64,000 nucleotides of DNA from Hemicordylus capensis (taxonomy: Eukaryota; Chordata; Lepidosauria; Squamata; Cordylidae), in contig NC_069659.1 in the NCBI RefSeq assembly GCF_027244095.1, positions 45,124,001-45,188,000 on the forward strand. The letters are read 5' to 3'. Below the pieces are notes generated by a model. It had not been told where the DNA came from. It made no database searches and worked only from the letters and a program-made list of their open reading frames with translations. A program made the translations under genes and the position numbers. Position 1 is the stretch's first letter, and each line of letters begins with the position of its first letter. Positions 10,829 to 22,723 of this stretch are shown here, piece by piece.

Positions 10829-11858
10829 TAGGGGTGTGCACAAACAAAAAAACACACACCACAGTTCAGTTTGAATTTGTAAAGAACCATGTTGCTCCGA
10901 ACTGGTTTGATTGACCCAACTGGCTGGTCCATTAGATCAAACCGGTTTGGATGGTTCGTGCAGCTAATATACTTGTAAAGGGGAATCTAGAGAGGATTCC
11001 CCTATACAAGTACAGGAGTGGGGGAATCTTATAAAAGGTAAGGGGCGGCCAGGCAGGAGCAGCAAGAGAGGTTAAAAGCTGCTTATTTGGCCAGTGTGGC
11101 TACTGGCTCCACTGCTCGGTCTCCCACAAGGCCCCAAGCATGCTCTCCACTCCTTTATCAAGGTGCCGCTGAGCTGGCAGCTTGGTAAAAGGGGGAGCAC
11201 ATGGGGCCATGCCAGGGAGGGCAAGCAGCACCACCTGGGAAAGCATCCTATTACCTCTCTCACTGCCCCTTTCCAGTAGGGATGTGCACAAACTTGTTTG
11301 GAGGCCCTTTTATGAGCCTCCAAACAGGTTCAAATACTGGGGGGGAGGTCGAAGTTTGAAGGTGAGGGGGGTCTCACTTTAAGGGTGGGGGAGAGCGCAC
11401 TTACCCCTCCCCCCATTCCCCCCCACCAGCGCTCGGTGTCAGTAAAAGCCTTCGGGGCGGCAGTGTACCTCCCTGCTGCCCCTCACCCCTCTTCGGCCGG
11501 AAGTGCCGGGGTTGTGTGTGCATGTTGCGATTGCACGTCCATCTGACATGCTTGAGCATGCATGCTCGATACTTCTGGCCACTTCCAGCCGTAGAGGAGG
11601 AAGGGGCGGCAGGGAGGTACACTGCCAGCCCGAAGGCTTTTACTGACATCGAGCACCGGCAGGGGAAAAGCAGTGGGAGGGGTAAGTGCACCCTCTCCCC
11701 AACCCCCTCGAGCCATCCCTGCCTGGTTCTGTGCACAACCCTACTGTCCAGTCACCCCTTACTGTGCTGAACCCTCAGTTCGATCCGTGACTGAACCTCC
11801 GAACCAGCCCCGGGTTGAGTTGAACTGCTTCAGCATGAACAGTTTGTGCACACCCCTA
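10829..11858. mobile_element. hAT-type non-autonomous element with nested copy
   Basis: Terminal inverted repeats TAGGGGTGTGCAC and GTGCACACCCCTA are flanked by a perfect 8-bp duplication CTACAGTG (10821-10828 and 11859-11866). The 8-bp duplication and end sequence fit the hAT superfamily. An internal inverted repeat around 10974-11010 contains ACTTGTA and GGGGAATC. A younger related element sits inside at 11277-11743. No transposase is seen. Confidence 0.9.
11277..11743. mobile_element. hAT-type MITE nested in another hAT element
   Basis: Ends are TAGGGATGTGCACA and TGTGCACAACCCTA. The flanking 8-mers are CTTTCCAG and CTGTCCAG (one mismatch). It is a long imperfect palindrome: TTTAAGGGTGGGGGAGAGCGCACTTACCCC-type segments recur inverted near the other end. 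Frames of about 80-110 codons inside are composition artefacts. Confidence 0.85.
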
Positions 11859-11871
11859 CTACAGTGTATGT

Positions 11872-12007
11872 CAGGCCTGCTCAACTTAGGCCCCCCAGCT
11901 GTTTTTGGACTACAACTCCCATAATTCCCAGCCACTGTAGCCAATAGCCAGGGATTATGGGAGTTGTAGGCCAACATCTGCAGGAGGGCCGAAGTTGAGC
12001 AGGCCTG
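11872..12007. mobile_element. Palindromic hAT MITE (136 bp)
   Basis: Ends are CAGGCCTGCTCAACTT and AAGTTGAGCAGGCCTG, with the internal arms ACTACAACTCCCATAAT and ATTATGGGAGTTGTAG. A perfect 8-bp target duplication GTGTATGT lies at 11864-11871 and 12008-12015. It is five bases from the end of the neighbouring hAT duplication. Confidence 0.92.
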
Positions 12008-12015
12008 GTGTATGT

Positions 12016-13583
12016 CAATACAAAGCAGTGGGAGATTTACCTTGATTGTCCTCTATACATGAAAGAGATCATCATACTCCCTCTTATCCCATTTGTGTGT
12101 ATCTAGTTGAACCTACTGATAAGGGCTAGGGTAGTGACAGATAACAAATGATGTGATGCAGCACAGATGTCAGCTACGATACAGATCTGCCTTTTTACAC
12201 AGAAGAGGCAGCACAGATGAGAGAGCAGATAGGGAAAAAGAGGGGGGCAGAGAGAAGCAGCAAAGGAGAGGATAAACTCATTTTGTGAGCAATTTTAATG
12301 CCACAACAGAATGGATGAGTAAACTTGATAGTTTTCCTCTCTGCATTATTTTCCAGACACTGTGCAACATCAACTAAGTTAGTCATGATTGCTGATATAC
12401 TGTGCAGTGTTCCGCTTGCCTTATAATGGAACATGTGTGCAATTGAGCAAGAGTGCTGTTGTGCATACACAGGAAATTGCACAAACACAGTTGCACAATC
12501 AACAGTCATAGATTCCAATGGCTGTCAATTGTACAACAGTGCTTGCAAAATTTCCCACATATGTGCACATGTTCCGTTACAAGACAGATGGGACAATGCG
12601 CAGTATGTCAGCCAATTATTGTAACTTAGTCCCTTTGAAATGAAAGGGATTGAATTACTCATGACTTAACTAGTTTCTTTGATTTCAGCAGTGTTTATTC
12701 ATAACTAGTCTAGTTGGTGCTCATCCAGAGACAACTAAGGATAGCTTTAGATTTGATAATATGATGGTTTTGTCCCATGAAGAGCAGGCAGGAGTTTGAA
12801 GAGGACTTGCAAAGATGAAGCTTCTAATAAACAGCCGTGAAATGTCTCAATGATGCTTTGCATGTCCACACTGAATAGGTTGGTGCTGCGATTGGATTTT
12901 AAGTGGGGAAATCCGATCACAAATCAGGCCTGAAAAAGACAGGACAACAGAGAAAACAACTGAAATTCTATAGGCATGTAGCAACATCTGGATTCTCTGT
13001 AGAAAGTGAGTGATCAGATAGCAATTCCAGTCTGAATAGCTAGAATGGGAGCAACCTACATCACAGAAGAAGGGGAGCTGTTTAAATAGAGCAAGTCTAG
13101 GTCTTGGAACCCTGAGGATTAAATCTTTATATATTTGGAACATCATTTTTATTAAAATTGACTCAAGGAGAATGGGATTGTACAATGGCAGGCAGAGTGG
13201 GTAAGTGAAGAGCCTAGAAGAGTATTTCTGAGGCAACAGAAACTGCCTATCCATAAATCCTCTTGGGAGGCAAACTCATTTAAGGTGCTTGGACAATGGA
13301 CACTTTGTAAGCAATTGAGTCACATGGGAAGTAGGATATGCATGAGCTCATTGGAGGAAAATGATAGCTTTAGGGACTTGATCTTATAAATGAGAAAAGA
13401 CCACTTGGAATAATGCTTTGCCTCTGAGGGCTCAGCCAAAAAGTGCCTGCTGTGCAAATATCTAGAGGAACTATAGGTTTGAGAGTGCACGATAAGAATG
13501 CAAACATTAGTTGTAGAGGAATATTAACACTGCAAAGGGAAGGTTTCTCTCTTAATAGAGATAGAAACCAATCGAGAGTTAAT
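12016..13583. other. Unassigned sequence
   Basis: No gene recognised. A 135-codon minus frame at 12847-13254 shows no known motif and no supporting splice or repeat context. Confidence 0.4.
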
Positions 13584-14019
13584 GGCCACATTCACACATA
13601 ACATGAAACCGGAAGTGAAACAACCTCCGTTTTCATTTTCAGCACGTCCGAATGCAGGCAACTGCAGTTTTGCAGAAAAATGGACCCATGGTTTCCCTCC
13701 CTGGACAGTGATTTATACCTTTGGTTTGTAGAGAGGTCCACTGCCTGGACCTCCGGTTATGCTGTGCCAGCGTTGTGACTGAACGCTGGCACTATAGTCT
13801 GGTTGCTTTGCAATCAGAGCTGAGGGAGGAAACTCTTTTCTCGCTCCAGCTGCTATTGGCTGCTGGGACTGTCCTTCAGTCAAGAAGGAAGCCCAGGCAG
13901 CCCATTCTCCCTCCTCTCTGAAGTTAGTGAGACTGCGGAGTGAGAGAGCTCTCCTGAACATCCAAATTCAGGCGGGAGAGTAGGGTGGTGGTGGATCTGC
14001 ATTACTTGTGAATGCAGCC
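13584..14019. mobile_element. Terminal-inverted-repeat DNA element (about 436 bp)
   Basis: Ends GGCCACATTCACACAT and TTGTGAATGCAGCC form imperfect inverted repeats. An inner inverted pair GTGCCAGCGTTGTGACT/GAACGCTGGCAC lies near 13768-13793. It is probably a non-autonomous DNA transposon. The target duplication is unclear. Confidence 0.55.
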
Positions 14020-14402
14020 ACAGTAAGGGAGGAAAATGGGCAGCTGCAATACTTCAGACACAAAGTATCACACGGACATCAGAAGAGGCATGGGATTCAA
14101 AGAGAACAAAATTGTAAAGAAGATACAGCCCACTCAGCCATTGTAGAGCAATGAAGACATGTGAGGTGACAACACATATAGGGCTTAGTAAATGGTTGAA
14201 GAACACCTGGAATTACTTTCTGCTCACCTCTGCTGCTGCTTCTGTCTTATAAATCTGGATCAGCAAGGAAAAGGCAATTGTTAACTTTGAAATAGACAGT
14301 AGCCCTATTATGTTGAACTGTTCATTATTTTGAACAGACAGGTACATTTGTCTACAGAGCTACGGATTGTACACAGGTACAAATATCTGCACGTTATGTT
14401 AC

Positions 14403-14530
14403 CAGAGATAGGCAAACTTTGGCTCTCTGACCAAACTTGGAACTACAAATCTCATCATCCTCAGTAATAACTGTGCCTGGGGCTGATGTAGTTCAACCAC
14501 ATCTGAAGCGCCAAAGGTTGTCTACTCCTG
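14403..14530. mobile_element. Palindromic hAT MITE, diverged copy
   Basis: CAGAGATAGGCAAACTTTGG and CCAAAGGTTGTCTACTCCTG are inverted ends of the same general design as 11872-12007, with GGAACTACAAATCTCATCATCC inside. No convincing 8-bp duplication remains, so it is an old copy. Adjacent sequence (14340-14400 and 14531-14640) resembles the GTACA-rich element at 49773. Confidence 0.65.
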
Positions 14531-15089
14531 TGTTAAGTGCAGGTACAGCAGTGCACTTCCTATCTGTAACGTGCATTTGAGGGGCCTGTACCTCAAATGT
14601 TTCTCAAACTGTGCATTTGAGAGGCCTGTACTTTCCTACTTTCCAGAGCAGGAAAGCACAGGAAGCCTACTCTGGGAAGAAGGAGAGAGACAGTGGAAGG
14701 AGCCAGCTAGGGCTGAGGTGAGTCACACCTGGTGAGAAGGGCCACATTCCTGTTGAGCCTGGTTGCCTCAGTTTGAAGCCTGCTCTCTACATAAGAGGAG
14801 GCAGCCAGGGAACTTAGCGACCCAAACTCAGTGAACAGGGTTTATCAAACAGGTATCACAGGAGGTTTGTTTGTGGTTTAACAGACAAGTGTGTGGAAAG
14901 CATGAAGGTAAGCTGTCTTGATCCCATGGAGCCCAACAGGAAGATAAGATAAGTACTACTAGATAGGTACTAAGAGAAGATAAGTCCGTCTTTTCTATTC
15001 TTGGGAAAGCCCTGTTTGATCATGATTGAACTCCAAACAGGCCCAGTTCGAGTCAAACTGATTTGGCACAAACTGTTTGTGCACAAACC
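14531..15089. other. Unassigned sequence with repeat remnants
   Basis: At 14531-14640 a short direct repeat (GTGCATTTGAGGGGCCTGTAC) occurs twice. At about 15003-15089 lies what looks like the right end of a hAT element (TTTGTGCACAAACC). Confidence 0.4.
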
Positions 15090-15296
15090 TAGTATGCACG
15101 AACCAAAAAATGCAGTTCAGTTCAAATTCGAATCAATTTGAACTGAACTGTGTTGCACTGAACCGTTTCGGTTGAACTGGCTGGTCAGGTCTGTTTGAAC
15201 CAGTTTGGCACTTCAGGCGACCAATATACTTGTAAAGTGGAATCCAGTGAGGGATTAGGGCCAGGTGGGGGTGGTGATAGGGGGGAAAAGCCATTT

Positions 15297-17690
15297 ATTT
15301 TATTTTATTTTATTTTATATTATTTTATTTTATTATTTGTTTGTTTGTTTATTAAATTTATATCCTGCCCAAACATATGTCTCTGGGCAGCTAACAATTA
15401 AAACATATATAAAAATTAAAACCATGCAACATATAACATGTATACAAAAGTTAAAACAATACAATAATTTTAAAACCATAAAATTAACAAACAGTATTTT
15501 TAATTAAAAACCTGAGAAGGCTTGAGTTAAAAAAAAAGGTTTTCAAATGTTTTCTTTAAAATAGCCAGAGATGGGGACGATCGTAACTCAGCAGGGAGCG
15601 CATTCCACAATCTCAGGGCAGCAGCTGAGAAGGCCCGTCTCTGTGTGACCACCAAACGAGTTGGCGGTAACTGGAAATGGACCTCCTCAGATGACCTCAA
15701 TGGGCAGTGGGGTTTGTAGTGAAGAAGACGCTCTCTTAAATACCCAGGACCTAAGCTGGCTTTATAAGTTATCACTAGCACTTTGTATTTTGTCTGGAAA
15801 CCTATCAGCAGCCAGTGTATCTCCATCAGCAAAGGAGTAACATGGTCTCTCTGAGATGACCCAGAGACCAGCCTGGCTGCCGCATTCTGAAACAATTAAA
15901 GTTTCCGGACTACATACAAAGGCAGCCCCACATAGAGAGCATTACAGAAGTCAAGTCCGGAGGTTACCAACAAATGTACCACTGTTTTGAGGTCATTGAT
16001 CTCGAGAAACGGACGCAGCTGGTGTATCAGCCGAAGCTGATAAAAAGCACCCCTGGCCACCGCCTCAACCTGAGAAACCAAAGAGAGGTATGGATCCAGG
16101 AGTACTCCCAGACTGCGGACCTGTTCCTTTTGGGGAAGTGTGACCCCATCCAGAACAGGCAGATCATAATAGTCTCTGGAGTTCTGACCCCGCACAATAA
16201 GTACCTCCATCTTATCTGGATTCAGCTTCAGTTTATTCTCCCTCATCCAGCCCATTACTGCTTCCAGGGAGGCATTTAGGGAGGATATGCCATCACCTGA
16301 AGAAGCTGACATGGAGAAGTAGATCTGGATGTCAGCAGCATAGTGATAACACCCAGCTCCAAATCCCCTGATGATCTCTTCCAGCGGTTTCATGTAGATG
16401 TTAAAGAGCATTGGAGAGAGTACGGAGCCTTGAGGGACACCATACTTAAGCTCAGATTTTGAAGAGCAACAATCTCCAATCGACACCATCTGTCCAAGAG
16501 ATAGGAGTGGAACCACTGTAAAACAGTGCCTCCCACCCCCAACCCCCTCAGACGTTCCAGAAGGATACTATGGTCAATAGTATCGAAAGCCGCCAAGAGG
16601 TCCAAAAAGACCAACAGAGTCACACTTCCTCTGTCAATTGCCAATTGGAGATCATCCATCAGGCCAACCAAGGCAGTCTCCACCCCATAGCCCGGCTGAA
16701 AGCCAGTTTGAAATGGGTCTAGATAATCAGTTTCCTCCAAGACCGCCTGGAGCTGAGAGGCCACCACCCTCTCAATTACCTTGCCCAGCCACAGGAGGTT
16801 AGAGACAGGCCTATAATTGTTCAACTCTGAGGGATCTAATGCAGGCTTCTATAGAAGAGGTCTAATAATTGCCTCCTTGAGGCAAGGAGGCATCCTGCCC
16901 TCCCTCAGAGAAGCATTTATTATTTCTACCAGGCCACCTACAACAGCCTCCCTGCTAGATAGAATAAGCCATGTTGGACAAGGGTCAAGAGAACAAGTGG
17001 TAGGCCTTACCGATCCAAGCAGCTTGTCCACATCCTCAGGAGTCACAAACTGAAATTGATCTAGTCGAATCACATAGGAGAAATTGTTGGACATCTCCAA
17101 TTCAGACATCAAATTAATTGTGGAGTCTCCATCTAGGTCAGCCCGAATCCGAGAGATTTTGTCTGCAAAAAATTCATTAAACACATCACAGCGGGTGACT
17201 GATGCTTCCAAATTCTGGTTCAAGGGAGGGGAGTCAGATACTAGCCCCCTCACAACCCTGAACAACTCAGCCGGACGTGAACTCGCAGAAGCAATACAGG
17301 CAGAAAAGAATTGCTTCTTTGCCGCACGTATTGCCTGAGCATAGATCTTTAGGTGTGCTCTACGTTGTAATCTGTTGGATTCGAGTCGAGTCTTTCTCCA
17401 CTTGCGCTCCAGTTGCCTACCTTGCTGCTTCAGCCCCCAAAGATCTTCCGTATACCAAGGGGCCAATTTTGAAGCGGGTCAGAGGGGACGCTTAGGAGCA
17501 ATCTTGTCTACTGTCCTGGTGAGCAAGTTGTTCCAATTCTCAACCAGGGCATCAACGGGATCACTGGCAAACCAACATTAAATCCTTCCAAGGCTTCTTG
17601 GAATCCTGCTGGATCCAATAACCTCTTCGGGCAGACCATTCTAATAGGCCCCTACCTGGCTGGTGCTGGTGCTGGTGCTCACCCTCCCGG
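15297..17690 (-). mobile_element. L2/Rex1-type LINE, 5'-truncated, ORF2 mostly legible
   Basis: Minus-strand frames follow one another in the order expected for ORF2. The pre-RT linker is at 17466-16849. RT fingers and palm are at 16824-16390 (NYRPVSNL, LLVFLDLLAAFDTIDH, GFQPGYGVETAL). The catalytic region at 16516-15896 has VPQGSVLSPMLFN and YHYAADIQIYF, where AADI replaces the usual ADDT, so one catalytic Asp is lost. The C-terminal domain is at 15895-15527 (RAFSAAALRLWNALPAELR). There are only a few frame breaks. The tail lies in the TTTTA/TTTG-rich stretch at 15297-15352 (minus-strand A-rich). No endonuclease domain is present, so the copy is 5'-truncated. Confidence 0.85.
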
Positions 17691-17707
17691 CACGGCCTTA
17701 AGCACAC

Positions 17708-18158
17708 TCCAAAAAGCTTTTGACAGCATTCCTCATCAAAGACTCCTGAGGAAACTCAGCAGTCTTGGGATAAAGGGACAAGTACATGTGTGGATTGCTA
17801 ACTGGTTGAAAGACAGGAAACAGAGGGTCGGCATAAATGGAGAATTTTCACAATGGAGGGAAGTAAGAAGTGGGGTCCCCCAGGGATCTGTACTGTGCTC
17901 TTGAAATTGTTCATAAATGATCTAGAAGTTGAGGTAAGCAGCGATGTGGCCAAATTTGCAGATGATACCAAACTCTTCTGGGTAGTGGAATCCAAAACCG
18001 ATTGTGAGGAGCTCCAAAAGGTTCTCTCCAAACTGGGGGAGTGGGCGACAAAATGGCAAATGCAGTTCAATGTTAGCAAGTTTTAAGTGATGCACATTGG
18101 GGCAAAAAACCCCAACTTCACATATATACTGATGAAGTCTGAGCTGTCTGTGACTGCT
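17708..18158 (+). mobile_element. CR1-group LINE fragment (RT palm)
   Basis: Encodes QKAFDSIPHQRLLRKLSSLG, VHVWIANWLKDRKQRVGING, GVPQGSVL and FADDTKLFWVVES with the intact catalytic FADD. A short deletion or frame break lies between GSVL and LFINDLE. It is truncated at both ends. Confidence 0.85.
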
Positions 18159-18476
18159 CTGATGCCAAAGAACAGGCGGTGGCCGGGGGGGGCGGTCCTG
18201 AGAGGGCACCTTGCCGCTGCCGGCTCTCCCAGGCCATGCCGGCACGCCACCCCAGCAGCAAAGGCTGGTGGAGCAGCCACTGTGCTGCCGGCAGTAAGGT
18301 GCGCTCCCACCTGCCCCCACCCCGCTTTCAACCCCTTTAGAGTTAGGAATCCCCTTTGCTTGTAAAGTGGAATCCTTTCCCCCTGAGCCTGGCCAAACCG
18401 GTTCGATCTGAACCGGGCTCGAACCGTTATGTTCAGATTGAATCAAGTTCAATTCAAATTGGTTCTGTTCACCTCT

Positions 18477-19710
18477 TCTCAGTGCCCAAAGCTGGGAAAC
18501 ATTGTGCTACTGCAAAAAGTTATAGAAACTAGTTTAGAACACGAGAAGAGCCCTGCTAGATCAGACCAAAGGCCAATATTGTCCAGCATCCTTCATCTCA
18601 CAGCAGCCAACCAAATGCTACCATGAAAGCCCCAGTGTTGGAAGACAATATTTATGTATTTAGCTGATTAATATCCCACCCTATCCCATAGGCTTACACT
18701 GTTTTACAGCATTTCTCCAAAAGTTAGTACTCTGTACCAGTGGAGTTTGTAACCTTTAAAAACAAACAAACACAGTCCCAAGCATGTGGATAAAGGTTTT
18801 ATTCCCCCTATAGCTCTGCTCAGGCTAGTAAATATTTATTCACAGCTCCCGGGGTGTTTTCTGCCCCTCTAGCAATGGTGGTTGCTGGAAAAGGTGCTGA
18901 ATGGACTAGAGCTCAGTTCCAAGGATGATAGAGTCCCTGAGGATCTGCCCAGAAGGGAGATGTTCATTCAATAGTTGTTGCCAGCATTAGGTCTTCGGTG
19001 GCATACTGCCTCTGTACATGTTAGTTCCACTGCTAGACCCCACTTTCACGCCAATCTCCAAAAGCCATCACTGCATTTTGCAACAGTGATGTTTATAAAG
19101 TATATGTTTGTCAACGGTGACAATAGTTATGTGCATGCAAACTGGGGGGGGGGGGGATTTGGTCCAAGTTTCTTTCCTTTATGAGGATAATATTGCTGGC
19201 TTTTTTCAAATAAAAAATGAATTACAGAGGAAACTTTGAATACTAGAAAGCACTGAATAAATGCCACATAGTAATCATTAGAAACTTTGGCCCAGTTTTA
19301 GCACTGGAGTATCTGAGAAAACAGTAGGGACCTTTTGTATATATCTCAGCCTTAAGGGCTGTAAGCCAGTGCTTTAGATCTGAACCAACAAGTCCAGGTG
19401 GGTATCATACAAAATGTTGCCCTTTGGCATGCAAACCTTTGCATGTGCGGGAACTTTGCCTTGTAGCCACACTGCTGATTAAAGTTGCTTTGGTAAAAGC
19501 ACTCTGTGGCCTTTTGCTGCCATCTACTGGTCACAAAAGCAAATGTGATATCTTATTTGCCTGGTGCATATACAGAGATCCTATCTATCTACATTACAGC
19601 TTGAAGAACTCTGGAACAGCAGGAATATATGAATCAGCAATACTATGCCGTAGAGGACTCAAATGGTCCATTTGTCACTTTATTCCACGGCCTCCTCCAG
19701 CAAGCATAGG
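18477..19710. other. Unassigned sequence
   Basis: No gene recognised. Poly-G at about 19144-19155. A short LINE-like T-rich/A-rich patch at 18640-18720 (ATTAATATCCCACCC) may be a LINE tail. Confidence 0.4.
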
Positions 19711-20009
19711 GAGGAGACCTGATCTTGTGGTAAAGCATGAATCATCCTCTTTGCTAAGCAGGGTATGCCTTGGTTTCCATTTGGATGAGTGACAACATGT
19801 GAGCTCTGTAAGATATTCTCCTTAGGGGATGGGGCCACAGCTTAGTGGAAAAGCACCTAGGTCCCAGGTTCACTCCCTGGTATTTCCAGGTAGGGCTGGG
19901 AAAGGCTCCTGCCTGAAACCTTGGTGAGCTGCTGCCAATCAGTGTAGGCAATACTGAGCTAGATAGACCAATGTTCTGACTCTGAATAAGGCAGCTTCCT
20001 GTGTTCCCA
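19711..20009 (+). mobile_element. 5S rRNA/tRNA-Ala composite SINE, near full length
   Basis: The 5S-like head has TTTGCTAAGCAGGGT and TTTGGATGAGTGAC, matching the 5S internal control region (box A/intermediate element and box C) in order and spacing, and then GCTCTGTAAG. A tRNA-Ala-like unit follows (GGGGCCACAGCTTAGTGG, CAGGTTCACTCCCTGG), and then the shared body ending GGCAGCTTCCTGTGTTCC. It is not a 5S gene, because the 5' third of 5S and the terminator are missing. Confidence 0.85.
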
Positions 20010-20494
20010 GAGCAAGATTCTTGTTGCTCCCCACAGCACTGGGAGAGCAATGTTTTAATTCTGAGGTGAGATGTGCTGCGACCGCATATCATATCAGTGC
20101 TCTCAGGCTCTTAGCAGAGTTGCTAGGTTGCAATCCAGAAAATGCTTCTATGCCATTTAATTCTCTGGCTGCCCATTTCCTCCCATTCCTGTCACTCTCA
20201 CACACTTGATGTGGTGAAAAGGAATGTAGACTGCAGCACAGTGGGAAAGGGAGAGGATAGGCAGAAAAAGTCACAGCTACCTTGTCTTCCACTGCATGGG
20301 GGATTTAAAGGTGTTTGCTCATTCTCTGGGTTGCAGTCTGACAACCCTGGCTCTGGAAAGTGCAGGAGGAGTCTGTAGGTCTTGGCATGGAGAATTCTAC
20401 AAACAAGCAGCACCATCCCATGTTGCAAAAGAGTGGGGGGGGGGGACGGGGACTGACCCCACATGAATTTTCAACCTGAGGAATAAAACACAGC

Positions 20495-20521
20495 ACAGAT
20501 ACAGTAATATATTTTTTTATT
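20495..20521 (-). terminator. Candidate polyadenylation site (minus strand)
   Basis: On the minus strand AATAAA lies at 20521-20516 and is followed within 20-35 bases by a GT-rich stretch (CTGTATCTGTGCTGTGTTTT). This is the arrangement of a vertebrate cleavage and polyadenylation site. It lies downstream of the TEX55-like exons on the same strand and may be the end of that gene. Possible acceptors for a last exon lie at about 20906 and 21073 (minus), but neither could be confirmed. Confidence 0.4.
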
Positions 20522-20839
20522 CAGCAGAATCAGAGCCTTCGTATGCACATGATCAGCAGCTGCACAAAGATGACAATTTAATACCATCTAAGAAGTCGGA
20601 ACCATTCTAAGATTCCATGCAAGAAGTTAGCAACAACCAGTCTGCCATTTCTTGGCCTTAGAACTCACAGAATAATTCTGGATTAATGCCATAGTTTGGC
20701 CTTCAAACATTGTGGAAAGTAAACCCAGGTATTCTAGCTAGATTTCAGAATCAGACTGAGACAACTGTAGAATTCACAAGTGACCACTAAAGAAAACGGG
20801 TTGCTGTAGAAACATACTTACCCTTCTCGGTCAATTTAT

Positions 20840-20869
<30 letters not shown>
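20840..20869. repeat. (CA)n microsatellite
   Basis: About 15 CA units. Confidence 0.95.
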
Positions 20870-20870
<1 letters not shown>

Positions 20871-21092
20871 GATAATCACTTGGCCCCCTCCCCATCATCT
20901 CTAGAAGAGAAGAATATATTACAAATAAGGTTTAGCCATTGCATGGGCACCTCTGCAAGTTACCATCTGTTTTAATTTTGATTTCTGTTTCTTTCAACAA
21001 CTCATACCACACACATAGGTCTTTCACACAATTAATCTAACGTCGGCTTCTCAGGTATCTAGAGATTCCTGCAGTGCATCCACTATGGTAGT

Positions 21093-21268
21093 GTGATAAT
21101 GTAAGCCTAGAAATGTTTTCCAATCTCCAGCTGGCAATGTATCAACCCAACGTGAAGCCAACGCTGTCAAGCTGAATTCAAATATAAGATAACTCATCTT
21201 AGCTTCATGTTGGGTTGGCATGTTGCCAACTGGACCTCAGAGAACATTTCTGGAGTTTACATGATCAC
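21093..21268. mobile_element. Foldback MITE (about 176 bp)
   Basis: GTGATAATGTAAGCCTAGAA at the left is matched by the inverted TTTCTGGAGTTTACATGATCAC at the right. A second long stem (CAACCCAACGTGAAG with CTTCATGTTGGGTTG) lies inside, so nearly the whole segment folds on itself. The superfamily is not determined. Confidence 0.7.
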
Positions 21269-22715
21269 TCTAAAGCAGCATGCATACCACAGGAATTTCC
21301 GTGGAGCTGATGTCTTGTGAACCTGCCCCCATATGGACAAATCTCAAAATTGGCTAGTTGCATCTGGGCCTTTGGGAGAGTTTATTTGGTGTTGGCATTA
21401 TTGTGAACAAGATGAATGGATTCTCATTTATCTTGTTAGATATCATTAGAACTTTAAAACCAGACTCAGAAAATGCAAAGATTTATTCTATCAAGCAATG
21501 TTCTAGATAAGCTCAAGAACCTAGATTTTAATTGAGAATTGGTTAAAGCCTGATTTTAAGTTATTACGGCTTCACTCATGTTGTCAAATGACAAGAGCCA
21601 GACTATCAAACAGTTCATAATTTAGTTAAGCTGAAGTGCTGTGGTTTGAATGAATGTACTTTCATTAACATCAACGGGATTAAGTAACTTTACATTAAAT
21701 ACTTAACCAAATTGTGAAATAAGCTAGTTGTTAGGAAGTAATCGTGCTTGACTACTGGAGAGTTATAAACTGATCTTGAAGCCATTTACTTGCAGGTATT
21801 ACAGCTGATCTGCATGGGCAGCAGAATCATGTGATACAACTTTTCCTGGACTGTCCTACCTGACTGTTTCTGTATGAGATAAATAGCTCTCCTTGTACAT
21901 ATCAATCTGGGACCTCAAGGAGGCGGCTACCCCAGAGCACTTCTTCCTAGCTTTCTACATGCAGGGTCATCTCCTCTCCTCCACTGTGGGTAGCTGTCCA
22001 ACATGTAACCCCCCCCACTTGTAATCTGAAATGGGCTGGCCCAGCAAGAGCTGCACCACTTGATTCAGCTGCATGAGTACACCAGCTCTTGCTGCTGCAC
22101 TGGGCGTGAAGGAATTTGAGGATTCCTGCTCTACTGTTGGATTGATCATGCTTATGGATAGTACCTCAGTGGCTATTGCCTCCTACAATGCATTGGATCA
22201 TCCATGCTCCTATGCTCCTGGGTACTCTATATCCTCCTGGATAACCCAGAACAGCACCCACAGTGAAATAAACCAGTTACCAGCAATGTTGTTCAAAACT
22301 ATAGCATTTGCACAGACAGAGCAAAACAGTCGGCAGTGCTGGAACTTGCTACACCCATGACGGCAAGGGCATTGGAGGCATCCGAGACTTCCTTAAGGTG
22401 TGCAAACTTTCAGTTGCCTGTCTGCATTCCCTCTTCCTGTTTCCTTTTATTTATCAAAGACTGAACCTAGGGGGGCATTAAAAAACAAAACAAAACAACC
22501 AGAGTTTTTATCACCAGAAATTCCAGATACACTACTGCCACACCTTGAAATCAGTGATGTAGGATGAGGTCTAGCTTTACACATGACCTGGGCTGCACCA
22601 GCTCTGCTCTGCTCATTAAGGTGTCTGCCTTGAACACCCATCCCGTCTGGGTGTGTGGTTTCGTGGGTCACCAGCCAAAGAACAGAGATGAAGGCAACCC
22701 TGGAGCGCAGACACA
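21269..22715. other. Unassigned sequence
   Basis: No gene or repeat recognised; AT-rich, single-copy in appearance. Confidence 0.4.
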
Positions 22716-22723
22716 GCCTAGAG

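Larger units (their letters stand above)
15090..18476. mobile_element. hAT-like element split by two LINEs
   Basis: The left part (15090-15296) starts TAGTATGCACGAACC and contains TACTTGTAAAGTGGAATCC. The right part (18160-18476) contains GCTTGTAAAGTGGAATCC and ends GGTTCTGTTCACCTCTT, a decayed inverted match of the left end. A minus-strand LINE and a plus-strand CR1 lie between. That the two halves belong to one element is inferred. Confidence 0.5.

Noticed and set aside
12847-13254. 135-codon minus-strand frame
   Set aside because: No recognisable motif, no exon-like borders, and stop-poor frames of this length occur by chance in 64 kb.
19730-19800. Possible 5S rRNA gene
   Set aside because: Only the internal promoter part matches and it is fused to a tRNA-like SINE body; multiple copies exist.
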